Source of the DNA: Coffea arabica
Lineage: Eukaryota; Streptophyta; Magnoliopsida; Gentianales; Rubiaceae
NCBI RefSeq assembly: GCF_036785885.1
Contig: NC_092323.1
Span: 7,758,501 to 7,822,500 of the forward strand
DNA length: 64,000 nt
Reading direction: 5' to 3'
In this document: positions 20,497 through 33,300 of the stretch, one piece after another
Position numbering within the stretch: position 1 is the first letter of the stretch
Layout: every line of letters begins with the position of its first letter
Made by a program: the position numbers and the translations under genes
Notes under the pieces: generated by a model
What the model was told of the DNA's origin: nothing
The model's database searches: none
The model's input: the letters and a program-made list of their open reading frames with translations, nothing else

Positions 20497-21079
20497 AAAT
20501 TACAAATAATTTCTTTACTTGCTTAGCCTAATAGCCTTTGATAAGGTCTGGACCAAGCACACCAGATGTTTCCTGTTTTAATTCCATTTTTTGGGTTTTT
20601 GTACAGCAATAATATAAAACTCTAATATTTTCTTAAGCTGTAACATATGTATAGTAAAAAAAATAATAATTAAACATGCATAAAATTTCTAGGAATAAAT
20701 AATTATATTTAGAAAAAATTCACCTATAAAGTGCTACATTGTTGACAAAAAATTTACTACTTATTAACGTGCATTCAATTGAGTCGTTCAACATATGCTT
20801 TGCTTTGCACATCTGTTTCATCGATAGCAGAAACACTAATGTGTCAGTGAATCATCCTTAATCTCACCGCCTGCTCAATTAATCACCGGATACTATTCTA
20901 GTCAAACCGACATGCCATGATAATTTTCTAATCGATCATGCTATTAGCGTTAGGCTCTTCTCATTATGTGCAATTAGAGCCCAAACATATACATGCAAAA
21001 CATTGGGGACCTTACTTCTATTGCATGCCCGTAATAGAACAAGCCTTATTATCATCATCATGACCCAAGGGCTATATAT
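20497..21079. other. spacer between LINE and copy II
   Basis: AT-rich sequence with no gene or repeat that I can support. The sequence right after the LINE resembles the 3' flank of the kinase exons only weakly. Confidence 0.5.
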
Positions 21080-21868
21080 TACGGCTTTGATATATGCCGT
21101 ACACAGACTTCTACACCAGTTAGAAACGAAATTAGTGTAGTGGGGCTAATTCTTTGGGTGAATTTTTACTAGTCAACAATCGAGCATTCCTTAGCGTTTT
21201 GGAAGTGCATTTCAGCTATTATTAAACTGTATTCATGGTTTGGGGAACAGCGAGACCTGACGTTCCAAAAGCAGTTTAGATAGTCGACTTGAAAAGTCTG
21301 AGGAGCCAAACATGACTAAGTAGTCTTAGGAGAAAAACGTGTTGATAGGCTTAGGAGAAAAACAGGGTTAAGTCCGCTGATTTTGCATGAGGACCATCGT
21401 GTTGGTTAACTTATTCACTTGGTTCTGTAGTCAAATAGCATCATTTGGATCTAGTGGGATGCACTTAAGTGAGGCAGCTTAGAGAATATAAGAATTTGTG
21501 CTGTGTAAACTGAACCGTGTCATTTAGTTTTGAAAGCATTTTAGTTTCTCTTTTTACATGTTTCCATGCATATATGAACTTGTTTCCATGTATATTGGGT
21601 CCTTCACTTTCCGTTGTTTCAAGTTCGGTTGCTTCACTTTCATTAGCGTAAGCTACCATACTCTGCCTCTGTCTTTGGATATGAATACTTAACCAAACAA
21701 AGACAGGCTCATCATCTTAGTCAAAAGCCCCAAAGGTCAAGTTCTTCAAGCAAAAACGGCTTCACTGAAATATCTCTCGTGATCTATTCCCACCAAATGA
21801 ACTGGGAGCAACATTTCCAACTTGCAAACTCTTCCTAGTTCCTACCCTTCTTTTCTCTCTGTCCAACG

Positions 21869-22708
21869 ATGCATTCCGAGGATCGCCTTCCAACCCTTTC
21901 GTTCTTTCTGATGATCACAAGCTTCACTTTACTTCACATCCCGAAATCTTTCAGCCAGAATCAACAACAATTTGAAACCTGCAGTGAGCCGTTTCGGTGT
22001 GGAAATATTGAATTTTCTTATCCATTCTGGGGTGGGGATCGCCCGCAAAGTTGTGGCTATCCAGGTTTCAATCTAAGCTGCCAAGGGAACGTCCCTCGGT
22101 TTACAGTTGGCCCCGTTGCATACCGGATCCTCTCCTCTGTAGATACCTCATCTCAAACTCTTACCGTTGCCAGAGACGATCTGTGGGCTGATAATTGTCC
22201 TCAGTATCTCCATAACACCACCTTGAATTTCAACATCTTCAGTTACCCCAGCCAGGTCGATAACATCACTCTGTTCTATAATTGCACCCAGCTTCCTACC
22301 AACCTCCTTCAACTGCAATATCAGTTTAATTGCACCGTCAATGGTACCACACCAACTGCCAATTTTTTCCAGACAAGTAGTGCAGCCTTTTGGACTTCTT
22401 GTACTGATAACATCAGGGTTCCCATTAATCGCGCCGCATTTCCGAGTCTCTTCAGTAATACGGCCATATTCAATACTACGGATCTTCGAACCGCACTTAC
22501 CACCGGCTTTCCTTTGCGATATGAAGCAAATAATACAGCCTGCAATAATTGCTCTAACACGGGTGGCCATTGCGGATATAACACTCGTTCGAACTCATTT
22601 GCCTGCTATCCCAAAAGTAGAAATGGTACGCCCTCGTCATCCAAATCTTTAGTGTCAATCAGCTTGTGTAGTGGTCCTGTTTGTTCTTTTAATCTCATGG
22701 CCAATTGA
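21869..22708 (+). CDS. LRK10L ectodomain first exon A, copy II
   Basis: This is the partner of the exon at 2,991, with the same signal peptide and the same GUB_WAK_bind and WAK_assoc regions (SEPFRCGNIEFSYPFWGG, CNNCSNTGGHCGYN). ATG|GTACGC ends the exon at 22,625 in phase 1 (757 nt, the same length as copy I). The unspliced frame stops at 22,708 (279 aa). Small in-frame length changes occur in the middle (TQLPTNLLQL and AAFWTSC here). As in copy I the last CxC is lost (FACYPKS). No inactivating change is seen. The nearest compatible downstream exons are the micro-exon at 24,674 and the kinase exon at 24,796. Confidence 0.8.
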   Translation: MHSEDRLPTLSFFLMITSFTLLHIPKSFSQNQQQFETCSEPFRCGNIEFSYPFWGGDRPQSCGYPGFNLSCQGNVPRFTVGPVAYRILSSVDTSSQTLTVARDDLWADNCPQYLHNTTLNFNIFSYPSQVDNITLFYNCTQLPTNLLQLQYQFNCTVNGTTPTANFFQTSSAAFWTSCTDNIRVPINRAAFPSLFSNTAIFNTTDLRTALTTGFPLRYEANNTACNNCSNTGGHCGYNTRSNSFACYPKSRNGTPSSSKSLVSISLCSGPVCSFNLMAN

Positions 22709-23445
22709 TCGGTCTTTCTCTTCATTTTGCTAGGCATCAGACTAGGCTGTTAGTTATAGATCTGTCCTTTTATATGGCATCAGGGGTTGTTCTCATTTCC
22801 TGAGAGCTTGGTTAGGTATTCTAGACTTGTTAGTTAGTTTGTGGTATCTTCTTGGCTTCGCTTTCTTTCTCCTGATCTCCTTTATTTTTAACTTGTTACA
22901 TGGCGTACTCATCCATCACATTTGCAGATACTTTTCCATTATTTTGACATAAATCGAGAAATATGAAGTTTTATGCAGATGACCATTTGTTGTAGGATTT
23001 CTATGCTATGCATTCTTTTTTTGGTTGTTTCTGGTTCTTGGAATAATAATGGTTAGTCGTCGTAAACGAAATGGTCCGATCTTGGTTTTTAGCAGAAAAA
23101 ACCAAAAAAAAATAGTTCTTGGTAGTTTGCTGCGTTTGATCTGATTTTTCTAATAAAAGAGGAGTGCAACCTTTGATAAAATATAGTAAAAGGAATGTCA
23201 AACTGTGTGGGCGATTAATCTTTGAAAACAATCATTGGACTACAGCTGACTCTTTTTTTCGACAAAAAAATCAAAACGATATCAGTTAGCTATCATTCGT
23301 AGTAGTAGAATTTTCTTCGTCGTCTTCCCTCCTCCAATAAACAATTTTTTGACCCGACAAGACCATTCTCATCCATGATTTGCATTAAGAAATAGAGAGA
23401 AAGTTGTCCTTTTCTCTTCCCCACAGAACATTTTATCGTCTTCCC

Positions 23446-24193
23446 GCCTTCTTTACGTTGTCGTTTTGCGATGGCGTCGCCCCCACTGCCACCACTTTCA
23501 TTAACTGCGATAAAAAACCTTCAACTGCGGCTCCATCACCAACGTCACCTTCCCCTTCACCGGGGGAGACCGCCCCCACCGCTGTGGACTCCCCGAGTTC
23601 AGACTCACCTGCCAGCAGCCCAACAACGTCGCCGAGTTGACTCACAACTCCGTCAGCTACCGAGTCCTCCAACTCGATCAGACCCTCAAAAGATTGATCC
23701 TTTCCCGCTCGGACCTCTACAACAACACCTGCCTATCCCATTTCACCAATTCCACCCTCAATTCGACCTTCTTCTCCTTCGGCGACCTGGACGACGATGC
23801 TTTGAGTATAATCTACCGGTGCAATTCCTCGGCTATGTCTATTAAGCCCCAGAATTTATTCAGTTGTAGTATTCCCTGAGTGAACTTTACGGATGCTTAT
23901 TACATAGTCGGGCCGATTCCCAGTGACCCCATTTTGAGATTCATTAATTGCAGCGTCAGTGTTACGGTGCCAATACTGAGGAGTGCTGGGGCGAGGCTCG
24001 TGAGTAATGAGATAAGTCTTTCTGAGGCTGTAATGCAGGGTTTTAGCGTAAATTATAGCGACCCGTATGAGAATAATTGCTCCGAGTGTACCCGGGTCGG
24101 TGGGCAATGCGGGTTTGATTCGGATTTGGGTCAGCCCGTCTGCGTTTGTGGGGGATAGGTTCTGTGCATTGGCACCTCCACCTCTTTCGGAAG
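23446..24193 (+). pseudogene. LRK10L ectodomain exon B, copy II (broken)
   Basis: It is homologous to 5,070-5,822 but lacks the ATG and most of the signal peptide. Two extra A interrupt the frame near 23,515, a G-to-T change gives TGA at 23,877-23,879, and the G5 tract at 24,150-24,154 followed by TAG is shared with copy I. The piece 23,880-24,158 still reads the WAK_assoc half cleanly (CSECTRVGGQCGFD). It carries more damage than copy I and cannot make a complete ectodomain. Confidence 0.85.
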
Positions 24194-24673
24194 GTAGTCA
24201 ATATGCTTCTGCAGCATTACAAGGTAGTAGTTTTGGTAAATTATTTGACTGCCTGGTTCCAAGACTCGGTTTTTGAATGTGTAGAAATTTAGAAACGGTA
24301 AGCTTATTGGCGTTAGCTGACACTTGAATTTTGGATGTTATTATTTTGATTTGTTTATTGTTGATCTTGAATGATTTATGATGCTTGAAAGCGCTTGCAT
24401 TAGTTCGTACGTGTCATGAGAAAATTATGCCGATGGCTTCACTAATCAATCCCTGATTGTTGATGGTTTTATGATCATCCCATTTAGGTTTATCATGTGG
24501 TTATCCATTTTATAGCATCTGCACATATCAGTGCTCTGCTACTGTGCCTGAACTTTCTTTTGTTCATATGTCCCCTATAAGACTGGTTTATCACTTAGCA
24601 CCCATCATCATTATGTGGTTTTGTCTATCATATGTCTCAGTGCTAATGTTTCTTGGTGTTTTGATTCTTGTAG

Positions 24674-24703
24674 GCAGTAAAAGTGGTCCCGGCACTCCCG
24701 TAG
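24674..24703 (+). CDS. 30-nt phase-1 micro-exon of LRK10L copy II
   Basis: It lies between TTGTAG and GTACTG, 30 nt, phase 1 to 1, encoding [10 protein letters not shown]. It is the counterpart of 6,302-6,331. The next intron would be only about 92 bp, ending at 24,795. Confidence 0.55.
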   Translation, partial: AVKVVPALP

Positions 24704-24795
24704 GTACTGCCTCATTCTAACTATAACAAACTCAAGTTATGTATCTGTGGTTATTGTCTCAGAGCAAAATCTTAGCATTCTTGTTGTGTTCTCAG

Positions 24796-25994
24796 TTCTT
24801 GCTATGGTAGGTGCAGTCCTTGCTGGTTTGGGTCTTGGTTGGTTGATTTTCTGGTGTAGGCAACGGAGGAGACGGCTTGCTGCTGCTGCTGGTGTAGGAA
24901 TATTGTGCTGCTTTCTCAAAAGGTGCTCATCGTGGGAAGCAGTGATCTACTGGAAGTCGGACGAAGGGAATAACCAACAAGTCGAAGCTTTCATGAGGAA
25001 TTATGGATCAGTTGCTCCGAAGCTGTACAAATATTCAGAAATCAAGAAGATGACCAATTCATTTGCTAAAAAATTAGGACTTGGAGGATATGGTAGCGTG
25101 TACAGAGGTAAGCTATCTGATGGCCGCCTGGTGGCAGTAAAAGTCTTAAATGATAACAATGGAAATGGAGAAGAATTCATCAATGAGGTTGCGAGTATCA
25201 GCAGAACTTCCCATGTTAATGTGGTCAATCTCTTAGGTTTCTGCTACGACAGGACGAAGAGGGCACTAATCTATGAGTTCATGCCTAATGGATCCTTGGA
25301 TAAATTCATATATCAGAAGCGATCATCATCCGGGGATATGACTAAAGATTGTCAGTTGGAGTGGAAAACGTTATACGAAATTGCAGTTGGGACTGCACGA
25401 GGTTTGGAGTATCTACACAAAGGTTGCAACACAAGAATTGTTCACTTGGACATAAAGCCTCATAATATTCTCTTGGACAAAGACTTCTGTCCCAAGATAT
25501 CTGATTTTGGTCTGGCTAGATTATGTAAACAGAAACAGAGTATATTATCAACGATTGGCGCCAGAGGAACAGCCGGATACATTGCTCCAGAAGTATTTTG
25601 TCGAAGCTTTGGTGGCATTTCTCACAAATCCGACGTCTACAGTTATGGGATGATGCTTCTTGAAATTGTTGGCTTGAGAAGGAAAATTGGAACTGATTCA
25701 GAACAAACAAGTGAGAGATACTTTCCAAATTGGATATATGAACATCTAGAACTTGGGAAGGACCTGGAGATTCAAGGTGTCATGAACGAAGAGGAGGAAG
25801 TTACTTCAAGAAAGATGATTTTAGTAGGACTGTGGTGCATCCAAACGAATCCAACAGATCGTCCATCAATGGGTAAGGTAGTTGAAATGCTGGAGGGTAG
25901 CCTTGAGCATTTGAAAATCCCACCTAAGCCGTTTCCAGAGTCTCCTCCTATGGCCAGGGAGTCCACCCAAGAATCTTGGACATCATCAATTTAA
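24796..25994 (+). CDS. LRK10L: LRK10L transmembrane + kinase exon, copy II
   Basis: The open frame spans 24,747-25,994 without an early ATG. I place the splice acceptor at TTCTCAG|TT, giving exon start 24,796 in phase 1; an earlier AG at 24,761 also fits but leaves a very short intron. The kinase is complete: [16 protein letters not shown], catalytic loop [11 protein letters not shown] (non-RD, Leu before Asp), [15 protein letters not shown], ending [10 protein letters not shown]-stop. The membrane region differs entirely from copy [20 protein letters not shown] followed by a basic CRQRRRR stretch and a second hydrophobic piece before [11 protein letters not shown]. Copy I has [20 protein letters not shown] instead. 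The long intron of copy I is missing, so this segment looks recombined from another family member. Confidence 0.8.
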
Positions 25995-26521
25995 ATTTCA
26001 TGATGAAATTGGGCCAGATTGCAAGTTCCTCGTTAACAGTGAGCAAAATTGAGGCAGGAACAAGTTCTCCTCATAAGTAGTAGTAATATTTTTGTACATG
26101 CTTATTAGCCTTGGGACTAAAAGTTGCCATTTTGCTTGAGCCAATTTTCAACTGCAGTTTCACTTGTAGCTGCTTTACATGTCTATACTGGAAAGTCAAT
26201 GAGTTGCCTGCTCTACTAATCACCACATAATTTTGATTGCTACTCGCAGTCAAATCGGATATGCCCTGGTAATTACGTGCTACTATTATAAGCTTTCTGG
26301 CTTTAGATTCCTGACTTGTTCAAAACTACTAATTAATTACAATCCAGATCCAAAAGATAATATGCACTTACATAGGCTGAACTTCTTTTGTGGAAGATTC
26401 AGCGACGCGGACCTTGCAATGACGGTTGCTTCTTGTAACCCCACAATTCCTATACCCCGGTGTCCTCCCGTCTTAAAATTTGCGCGTCTTTTTTCTTCGA
26501 CAATAATTTTGAAAGGGAGAC

Positions 26522-27190
26522 TTGCAACCAAATTTTGAAAGAGTTCCAGCCATATTCTATGAAGCAATAAATGAAGCTAAAGCAGCTAAGGTGGCAAAAG
26601 AAGAGCAAGTTGAGAAGAGAGAACCTGGTGGGGTTTGGTTTATACGCGATGGCCATTCACCAGATAGATATTCACCTGTTGCAATCCCATGGGAGAAGTC
26701 GCAGAGAATATGATGAGTCCATTTAACCAAAACTTACTAATAGAATTATGGATTACTTGGGATACAAATATTAGCAAAGCATGCCTTGGTGGTAATATGG
26801 AGACTGCACCGGATTCGTCCATTCTGGAGCATAAGTCTGCCAAGCCATATCCTTTCTTCTGCCTGCATGACTTTTTACGTGTAGACTGATTTAATTAATC
26901 TGCCCTCATGACGAGTCCATTGATTTGCTGGTGGATTGAAGCACAAAAATGACATCGACAAAGACTTCAATATCCCGTATGCTTAACAAGTCTCCTCATC
27001 AATCCCATCCTTTATTTTCAGTATTTGTTACTGTCGTGGACCAAAAGGAATTAGCAAGCACCGTATAACCTACTTCTGTAAGAAAATGTCAGAAAGAAAA
27101 AAAAAGCACCGTATAACCTACTTCTGTGATTTCTAAAATTCCCAAGATTTAGAAAGTAGTTTGGCCGAAAGCTGACTAGGTCTCCTAGCT
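26522..27190 (+). other. conserved downstream block of the LRK10L unit, copy II
   Basis: It matches 11,321-11,940 and includes the undisturbed hAT target site CTTGCAAC (26,521-26,528). A short frame (EPGGVWFIRDGHSPDRYS...WEKSQRI) is not recognised. At 27,057-27,126 a 23-bp stretch (GCACCGTATAACCTACTTCT and neighbours) is repeated, with an A-rich filler between the two copies; copy I has one copy. Confidence 0.45.
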
Positions 27191-27231
27191 AGGCCTGGCT
27201 TTGGCACCAGGCAGTACTGCACCATCTGAAA

Positions 27232-29602
27232 ATGCAACCGTATCAGCAGCTCCTCCTGACCCTCTGCTCCGGTCTTTCTCATGTAGGCATAATCTTCCTC
27301 GTAGCATTATTCCATAGTCCTGTATCCATGCATGCATACGATCACCGGTACGAAACTTGCAGTCAATCTTTCGACTGTGGCAACCTGGGAAACCTTGGTT
27401 ACCCCTTCTGGGGAGGGGACCGGCCTCAATTCTGCGGGCATCCAAGTTTTGAAATAGATTGCTTAGACGGTAATTATGCACTGATCAATATAACCTCATT
27501 GACATATGCAGTACGCAGAATCGACACTACTGCACAGACTATGATCGTTGCCAGGGAAGACTTGCTGGACGCCTTTTCTTTTTGTACAACAGAATTCCTC
27601 AACACAACCATTGATCCGAACCTTTTCAGTTATATCACTTCTGATGAGACAACTTTATTATATGTCTATTACGACTGCAGTTCGAAATTCAGCCGCCCAC
27701 TTCCTAATTCTTTTGAATGCGAGGCAGGAACAAAGAACACCACAAATTTTTTCACCACAAACACGAAACTTGCTCCCAGGCCAGACTGCAAGTCTATGAT
27801 AACTGTTCCGGTTGATCGGGGAATAGCTCAGGTCATAGGGAACACTACCAGAGCTACCGGAAATGATCTAAATGAAGCTCTTTCCGGTGGTTTCCCGTTG
27901 AGATGGATGGCCAATAATACAAGCTGTGATTTCTGCATTGCATCAGGGGGCCGTTGCGGGTCCATTCCTAATTCGAACACCTTCGCTTGCTATTGTCCGG
28001 ATAGATCTTATGCATTTTCTTGCAACGACGATCAAACTGGCAGTGGTACGTTTCTTGATCTTTATCTTTCTATTGCATAACTACGGTAACTGGCAATTAA
28101 AGCATTTCTGGTACAATTACTCCTTTTTGGCTGCGAATTCTTTGGAGCATTATTTTGCTTGTAGCTACAATTGGCTGATATTGTAGATCATTTGACTAAG
28201 CATACACTATTTTCTACTAAGCATAGAGTATTTTCATGGCTTTTAGATGCTTATTATTCTCCTCTTTCTTTTCTTTTTGGTGGGTTCTGGGACTTTCTTG
28301 CTGAAAGATTTCGTCTTTGTTTTTGTTGGAACAGGGCATCGGGGTCGGATCAAGCTTGCAATTGGTAAAGTAACATTTAAAACTAATGTCAAAGGAGATA
28401 TGGGAATTTTTCATATTTTCACCTTAGTGGATCTGTTTTGATCATTTAAGCTTAATGCAGGCCTTTCAGTCTCACTTGGCTTGGCTGGGATTGTTACTTT
28501 GTCAGCTGCTACAATCTACGGCTACACCAAGCTAAAAACCTATAGAAAGCAAGACAAGGGAAAGAACCAAAAGGTTGAAGCATCCTTCAAGAACTATGGA
28601 TCTCTAGCTCCAAAGCTATATAGTTATTCAGAGATTAAAAAAATAACCAACTCCTTCATTGATAAACTCGGACAAGGAGGATGTGGTAGTGTGTACAAAG
28701 GTAAGCTACCTGATGGCCCATTGGTAGCAGTAAAGGTTTTGAGTGATACCAAAGGCAATGGAGAGGAATTCATCAACGAAGTTGCCAGCATTAGCAGAAC
28801 TTCGCATGTCAACATTGTTACTCTTTTGGGATTCTGTTACAAGGATGACAAGAAGGCTCTGATATATGAATTCATGCCAAATGGATCTTTAGACAAGTAC
28901 ATATATGAGAAGGGATCATCCAATCCAAGTCTCCTCTTGGATTGGACCACCTCATACAAAATTGCGGTAGGCATTGCCCGAGGATTGGAATATCTACACC
29001 GAGGATGCAATACAAGAATTGTTCACTTTGATATAAAACCTCATAACATCCTTTTGAGCAAAGATTTCTGTCCCAAAATCTCTGATTTTGGCCTGGCTAA
29101 ATTAGGTGAGAGGACTCAGAGCATTATATCCATGTTGGATGCTAGAGGGACACCCGGATACATTGCTCCTGAAGTATTTTGTCGAAGCTTCGGTGGAGTT
29201 TCTCATAAATCCGATGTTTATAGTTATGGAATGCTGGTCCTTGAAATGGCTGGCTTAAGAAAGAAGGCTAATGAAGCTGACTCAGAGCAGACAAGCGATA
29301 AGTATTTTCCATATTACATCTATGATAATCTGGAGCTTGGAAAGGACCTGAAACTTCAAGGTGTCATGAGTGCAGAGGACGAAGAGATAGCAAGGAAGAT
29401 GATTTTAGTCGGATTGTGGTGCATCCAGACAAATCCAACAGACCGTCCACGAATGAGCAAGGTGGTTGAAATGCTGGAGGGTGGCCTACAATCGCTGCAA
29501 ATTCCCCCCAAGCCTGTTCTGTATTCTCCTCCAGCTAAGGAGTCTGCAAAAGAATCTTTGGCATCATCTTCACAATCTTTTGAGGAAACAGAAGGTGACT
29601 AG
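27232..29602 (+). CDS. LRK10L: LRK10L receptor-like protein kinase, intact, 3 exons
   Basis: Exons are 27,232-28,045, 28,335-28,364 and 28,461-29,602; donors GTACGT and GTAAAG, acceptors ACAG and TGCAG, phases 1 and 1. The product is 661 aa. It has a signal peptide (about 1-35), GUB_WAK_bind ([30 protein letters not shown]), WAK_assoc with the full CDFC...GGRCG...FACYCPD pattern, and a linker [10 protein letters not shown] from the 30-nt exon. A transmembrane helix (about 283-303) and a kinase (about 350-625) follow: [27 protein letters not shown] near 470-480, DFGLAKL and [10 protein letters not shown]. Phe before the catalytic Asp makes it non-RD. By family it is a plasma-membrane receptor kinase implicated in defence and stress signalling; the ligand is unknown. 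It is the only complete gene in the cluster, and truncated relatives of its 5' end lie at 11,973 and about 2,084. Confidence 0.93.
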
Positions 29603-30399
29603 TTGAGATTAACCATTTGTCTTTCCAGTGATGGTTGCCCAATTGTTCGAGGTTTGAATGCAACAAGGGATCTGAGCTGCTGGACTCTTCTGAAGACGGA
29701 GTTCCCTCGGGCTGTATACTCTAATTATAAGTGAAACAGGTTTTAGTTTTAAAGAGGTATTGCTGGCAATGCAAATGTAATCTAAAGTACCCTCTTATGC
29801 TTCTTTAGCGCAGTAATTGAGTATATGGAAGTTAATAAGCTGTCAAATTAATAATTAAAAACTAAAAATGTAAAGAATTTTTCCAGCATCTGAAGCAAAT
29901 GAACTACTATTAACAATCAATGAATCCTACAAAACCCTAACAAATCTTGGCTGCAACTAATAAATACGTCACCTTTTCTTTGTGGTCCTTCCATTAGTTT
30001 AACATTTTGAGCTTTTAGCGTATGCAATTCTTGTACTTTGTAAATGCACAGAACCGGAAGAGCTACATGAATATTTTGGACACGATAAGATTTTAGTCTC
30101 AACATACAGCAAGTCACCAAAAAATCCTCATAATTTGACTCAGCATTGAGAGCCCTTGCTGGAAGAAAAATTGAAAACCAGCTGTCCCAGAGACCAGCAC
30201 AAATGTCACTTGATGTTAGAGTTCTAAATCCTAATCATCATAATACTGTACCAAAAATACTAAGGTATAGAATGCAAGATGAGGCATTAAATATCTTCAA
30301 TGAATGATGCAAGCCTAGGTATTGTCAAGTTTCACCTGTACTTATTCTGACAGCTTCGACTCAAAGAAGCAGCAATCCAATATTTCCAGAAACCAAACC
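29603..30399. other. spacer between convergent genes
   Basis: It should hold the 3' UTRs of the LRK10L gene (plus) and CRS1 (minus). No other gene is supported; a short minus-strand frame near 29,917-30,120 has no recognisable content. Confidence 0.6.
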
Positions 30400-33300
30400 T
30401 CATAAAACATGAGATCTTAGCAGAGAAGGTAAAACTGATATATTTTCTTGTGGCGCTGCAGTCTCATCCTTTCCAGTTTCAGATATTCCCATCAAATCAA
30501 TTTTCCTCTGCATTAACTTTGCCAATTTAGCACAAGAATAGAAGTCGACAGACAGTATACTTTGAAGTAAATCTCTTAGCACAAAAACATTTAGACAGTT
30601 GCAAATAGAGGTAGTAAATAACAAATCATTGGTGGAGGACTTCTCCCAGGTATAGGTATATTTATTTATTGTTTGGTTAATGGTGAGAGTTGATTTAAGA
30701 GGCTTACCAGCTTGAATTGCAAATCAGATACCGTCTGCTCTCTTTGATGTGCAAAGAACTTCAGAGACTAGAAAAAGCAGCAGACAAAGAAGAGCCACAA
30801 AATGAAAATGATGAGTTCCAGCTCTTGTATTAAGGCACAGGTAGGGTGCAAAAATATTTCACAGAATTGAAAACCTGTACAAAGATAAAGAGATTACTTA
30901 CACCAATTCTCTGCATCTCAAGGGACCTGGACAATGCTTCTCTCCTACTTGGAAGATTTAAAGGTGCCAACTTTGGGCGTCTGTAATTTTTTCCACGATA
31001 CAGAATGATGGAATGTCCTTCTTTAAGCTTGTCAATAGAGACCAGTATCCCTCCACTTTCAGCCTCAAGAAATTTGGCAGTATAAACCACTTGGGAGAGC
31101 ATTTTCTGCATTGTAATCACCTTCACTATTTCTCTGTGCTTCCAGTACTGATGCAGGCTCTCTATTACACCATTGAAAACCCCACGCCTTCCTGAAGTAC
31201 AGACAAAATGAAGCAGAATACGTTTTAGTACCTAATTAGAGGCAAGCACAAAAAGTGTAAGAGAAACAAGGCTATGATGTAGCTTGCAGCGAATGCCAGT
31301 TAACTATTTAGACCAAATAGCCCAGGAAATGAAAAAGAAAAAGAATGACACCCAATTAACTAAAGAGCAATAGATTAGTTAGGATCAAGCAGGAGAAGAT
31401 GCAAGGGAGCAGTAAGTATGATACAAGCTCTTGCTTACCAAGAACTAAGCTGCTGACCATTTTTAACCCCATTTTTCGGAGACACTCTCTCTCCTCTTGT
31501 GTCAGCATTTCCTGATCTGTATCTCGTTCTGCAGGTCTCCACAAGGAATTTAGATCTGCTAATCTTTTGGCTGATTTCTCTATCTTCTTATTGAGCTGCA
31601 AAATACAGCAATATTGCAAATTTAAGACATAAGCATCAGAATGCAATATGAAGAAACCAATAGGTAATATCCCACAAGAAAAAGCTTGCGCTGCTGATCT
31701 CTCAGTTCCCTTTCTAGTTGCTCCTTCTCAGCTTCCAGTTCAACTTCCGCCTTGCCGTTTCCATGTCCAAGGCCCAAATGTTTTGATTGAATTCTGAGGA
31801 ATTCTGATAAAGTTCCACTATTAGCAGACTTGCTTGATGGTATCTGAGTAACAGTTTCACTTGCTCTTAGCCGTGCACTTTCTTCCATAAGTTGACATTC
31901 TGTGAGCTCCATTTCCCTTATTGTTACTAGTTCTGCAACTCGAGAAGGAAGAAAGTCCTTCCCTCTATAAAGGATTATAAGAAACTTATTGCGTAATAAC
32001 AGAATTCCTCCAGTGAGACACTGCATGACAGATTAAGGATCTCATAAGATGCTTATCCAGAGAATCTGAATAGTCAGACAAATTCCAAACAGCATGACCT
32101 TTTTAACTGTAGCTTACCTTAAGCTCATAGGCCATTTGCTTATTGTCTGTGTTTGGAACTCCCCACTTGATAGCAATTTTTGCAATATGACATTTCTCCC
32201 AAAGTTTCAAAATTGCTGCAGCCAAGCCTTGAAGTTTTCTATTCCTTCCTTCAGGCACATGAAGAAAAATTAGTTCAAGCCCAATTGAACACTGCCAAAT
32301 AGTGCAGTAAACAAATAAAACATTATTTCTAACAAAATACCAATGGCATTAAGGACATTCCCCACAAAACATTTCATATGCTTTATTTGTGATAAATTAA
32401 TTATTACAATCTCACCATTTTGGTAGAATCATCGTAGAAGAAAGAAACTAAAGTTCACTGAGATTTTCTTCCATGATTTAAAGACACGGGCAGTAGCAAT
32501 GTAACTCAGGCCTTGAAAGGAAATGAGATGCATAAGATATTGTCTACCATACTACCATGCCAAATGCACATATAAACGTTTACCACTGTGTACCTAAATG
32601 ACTGCATTTTGTTTTCTATCTCAGTTCAAAAATACCTCAACACAAATAGAGGCAAGTCATGTTCATAGGTTGCCACGTACATGCATGAAAGCATAACTGC
32701 CTGTCCTATGAGTATAACAACAAACACCTTCAAGTATAACCAGATATCCAGGGTAAGTAATTTAACAAGAATGAAGCAGTGATCAGAAAGCATAAACAGG
32801 AAAAAGCATGAATAAAATTTGTCTGGTGTTGATCAATAGAGGCAAGAAATTACCCAGTACAAAATGAGTTGGCAATGGCCGAGCAAGCTTCCTTAAGTAC
32901 GTAAGTTCATCATCTGTCAGCTGTGATCTAGCATGGGGAGGGCAGAGCCTAAATGGAGGCATAAATCCAGGTACCACTTCAGGAAGTAAATCACCATCTA
33001 CTGGCAAAGGCTTTCTCCACCACCAGTCAAGAAAGCGAGGTCCTAAGCCATCCAACAATCTATCAGCTTCCTTCTCATAAAGTGACCCATTCATCAGTAC
33101 ATTCTCCTCTTTCTTATCCATTTCGCTCATCATTCCAACCAGACCATGTTCACTAGAGTTAACTTCAGAGGCAATAATCGTGTCTCGACAACAGTTATCA
33201 AAGGAGGTTTTCAAAGCTGACAAATAATTGCCCCCTCTGTAAATGACAAGAGCATGTTGCTTTCTCCACACTACAACTCCTCCAGTTTTCATCTGCGTAC

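Larger units (their letters stand above)
21080..27360 (+). repeat. segmental duplication, copy II
   Basis: This is the second copy of the block at 2,165-12,122. It starts inside a relic of the third LRK10L gene (GCTTTGATATATGCCGTACAC) and runs into the intact third gene, where copy I is cut off at 12,122. It lacks the MITE, dimeric retroposon and hAT insertions of copy I. Confidence 0.9.

Noticed and set aside
29917-30120. Minus-strand frame between the LRK10L gene and CRS1
   Set aside because: No family features; position fits the CRS1 3' UTR.
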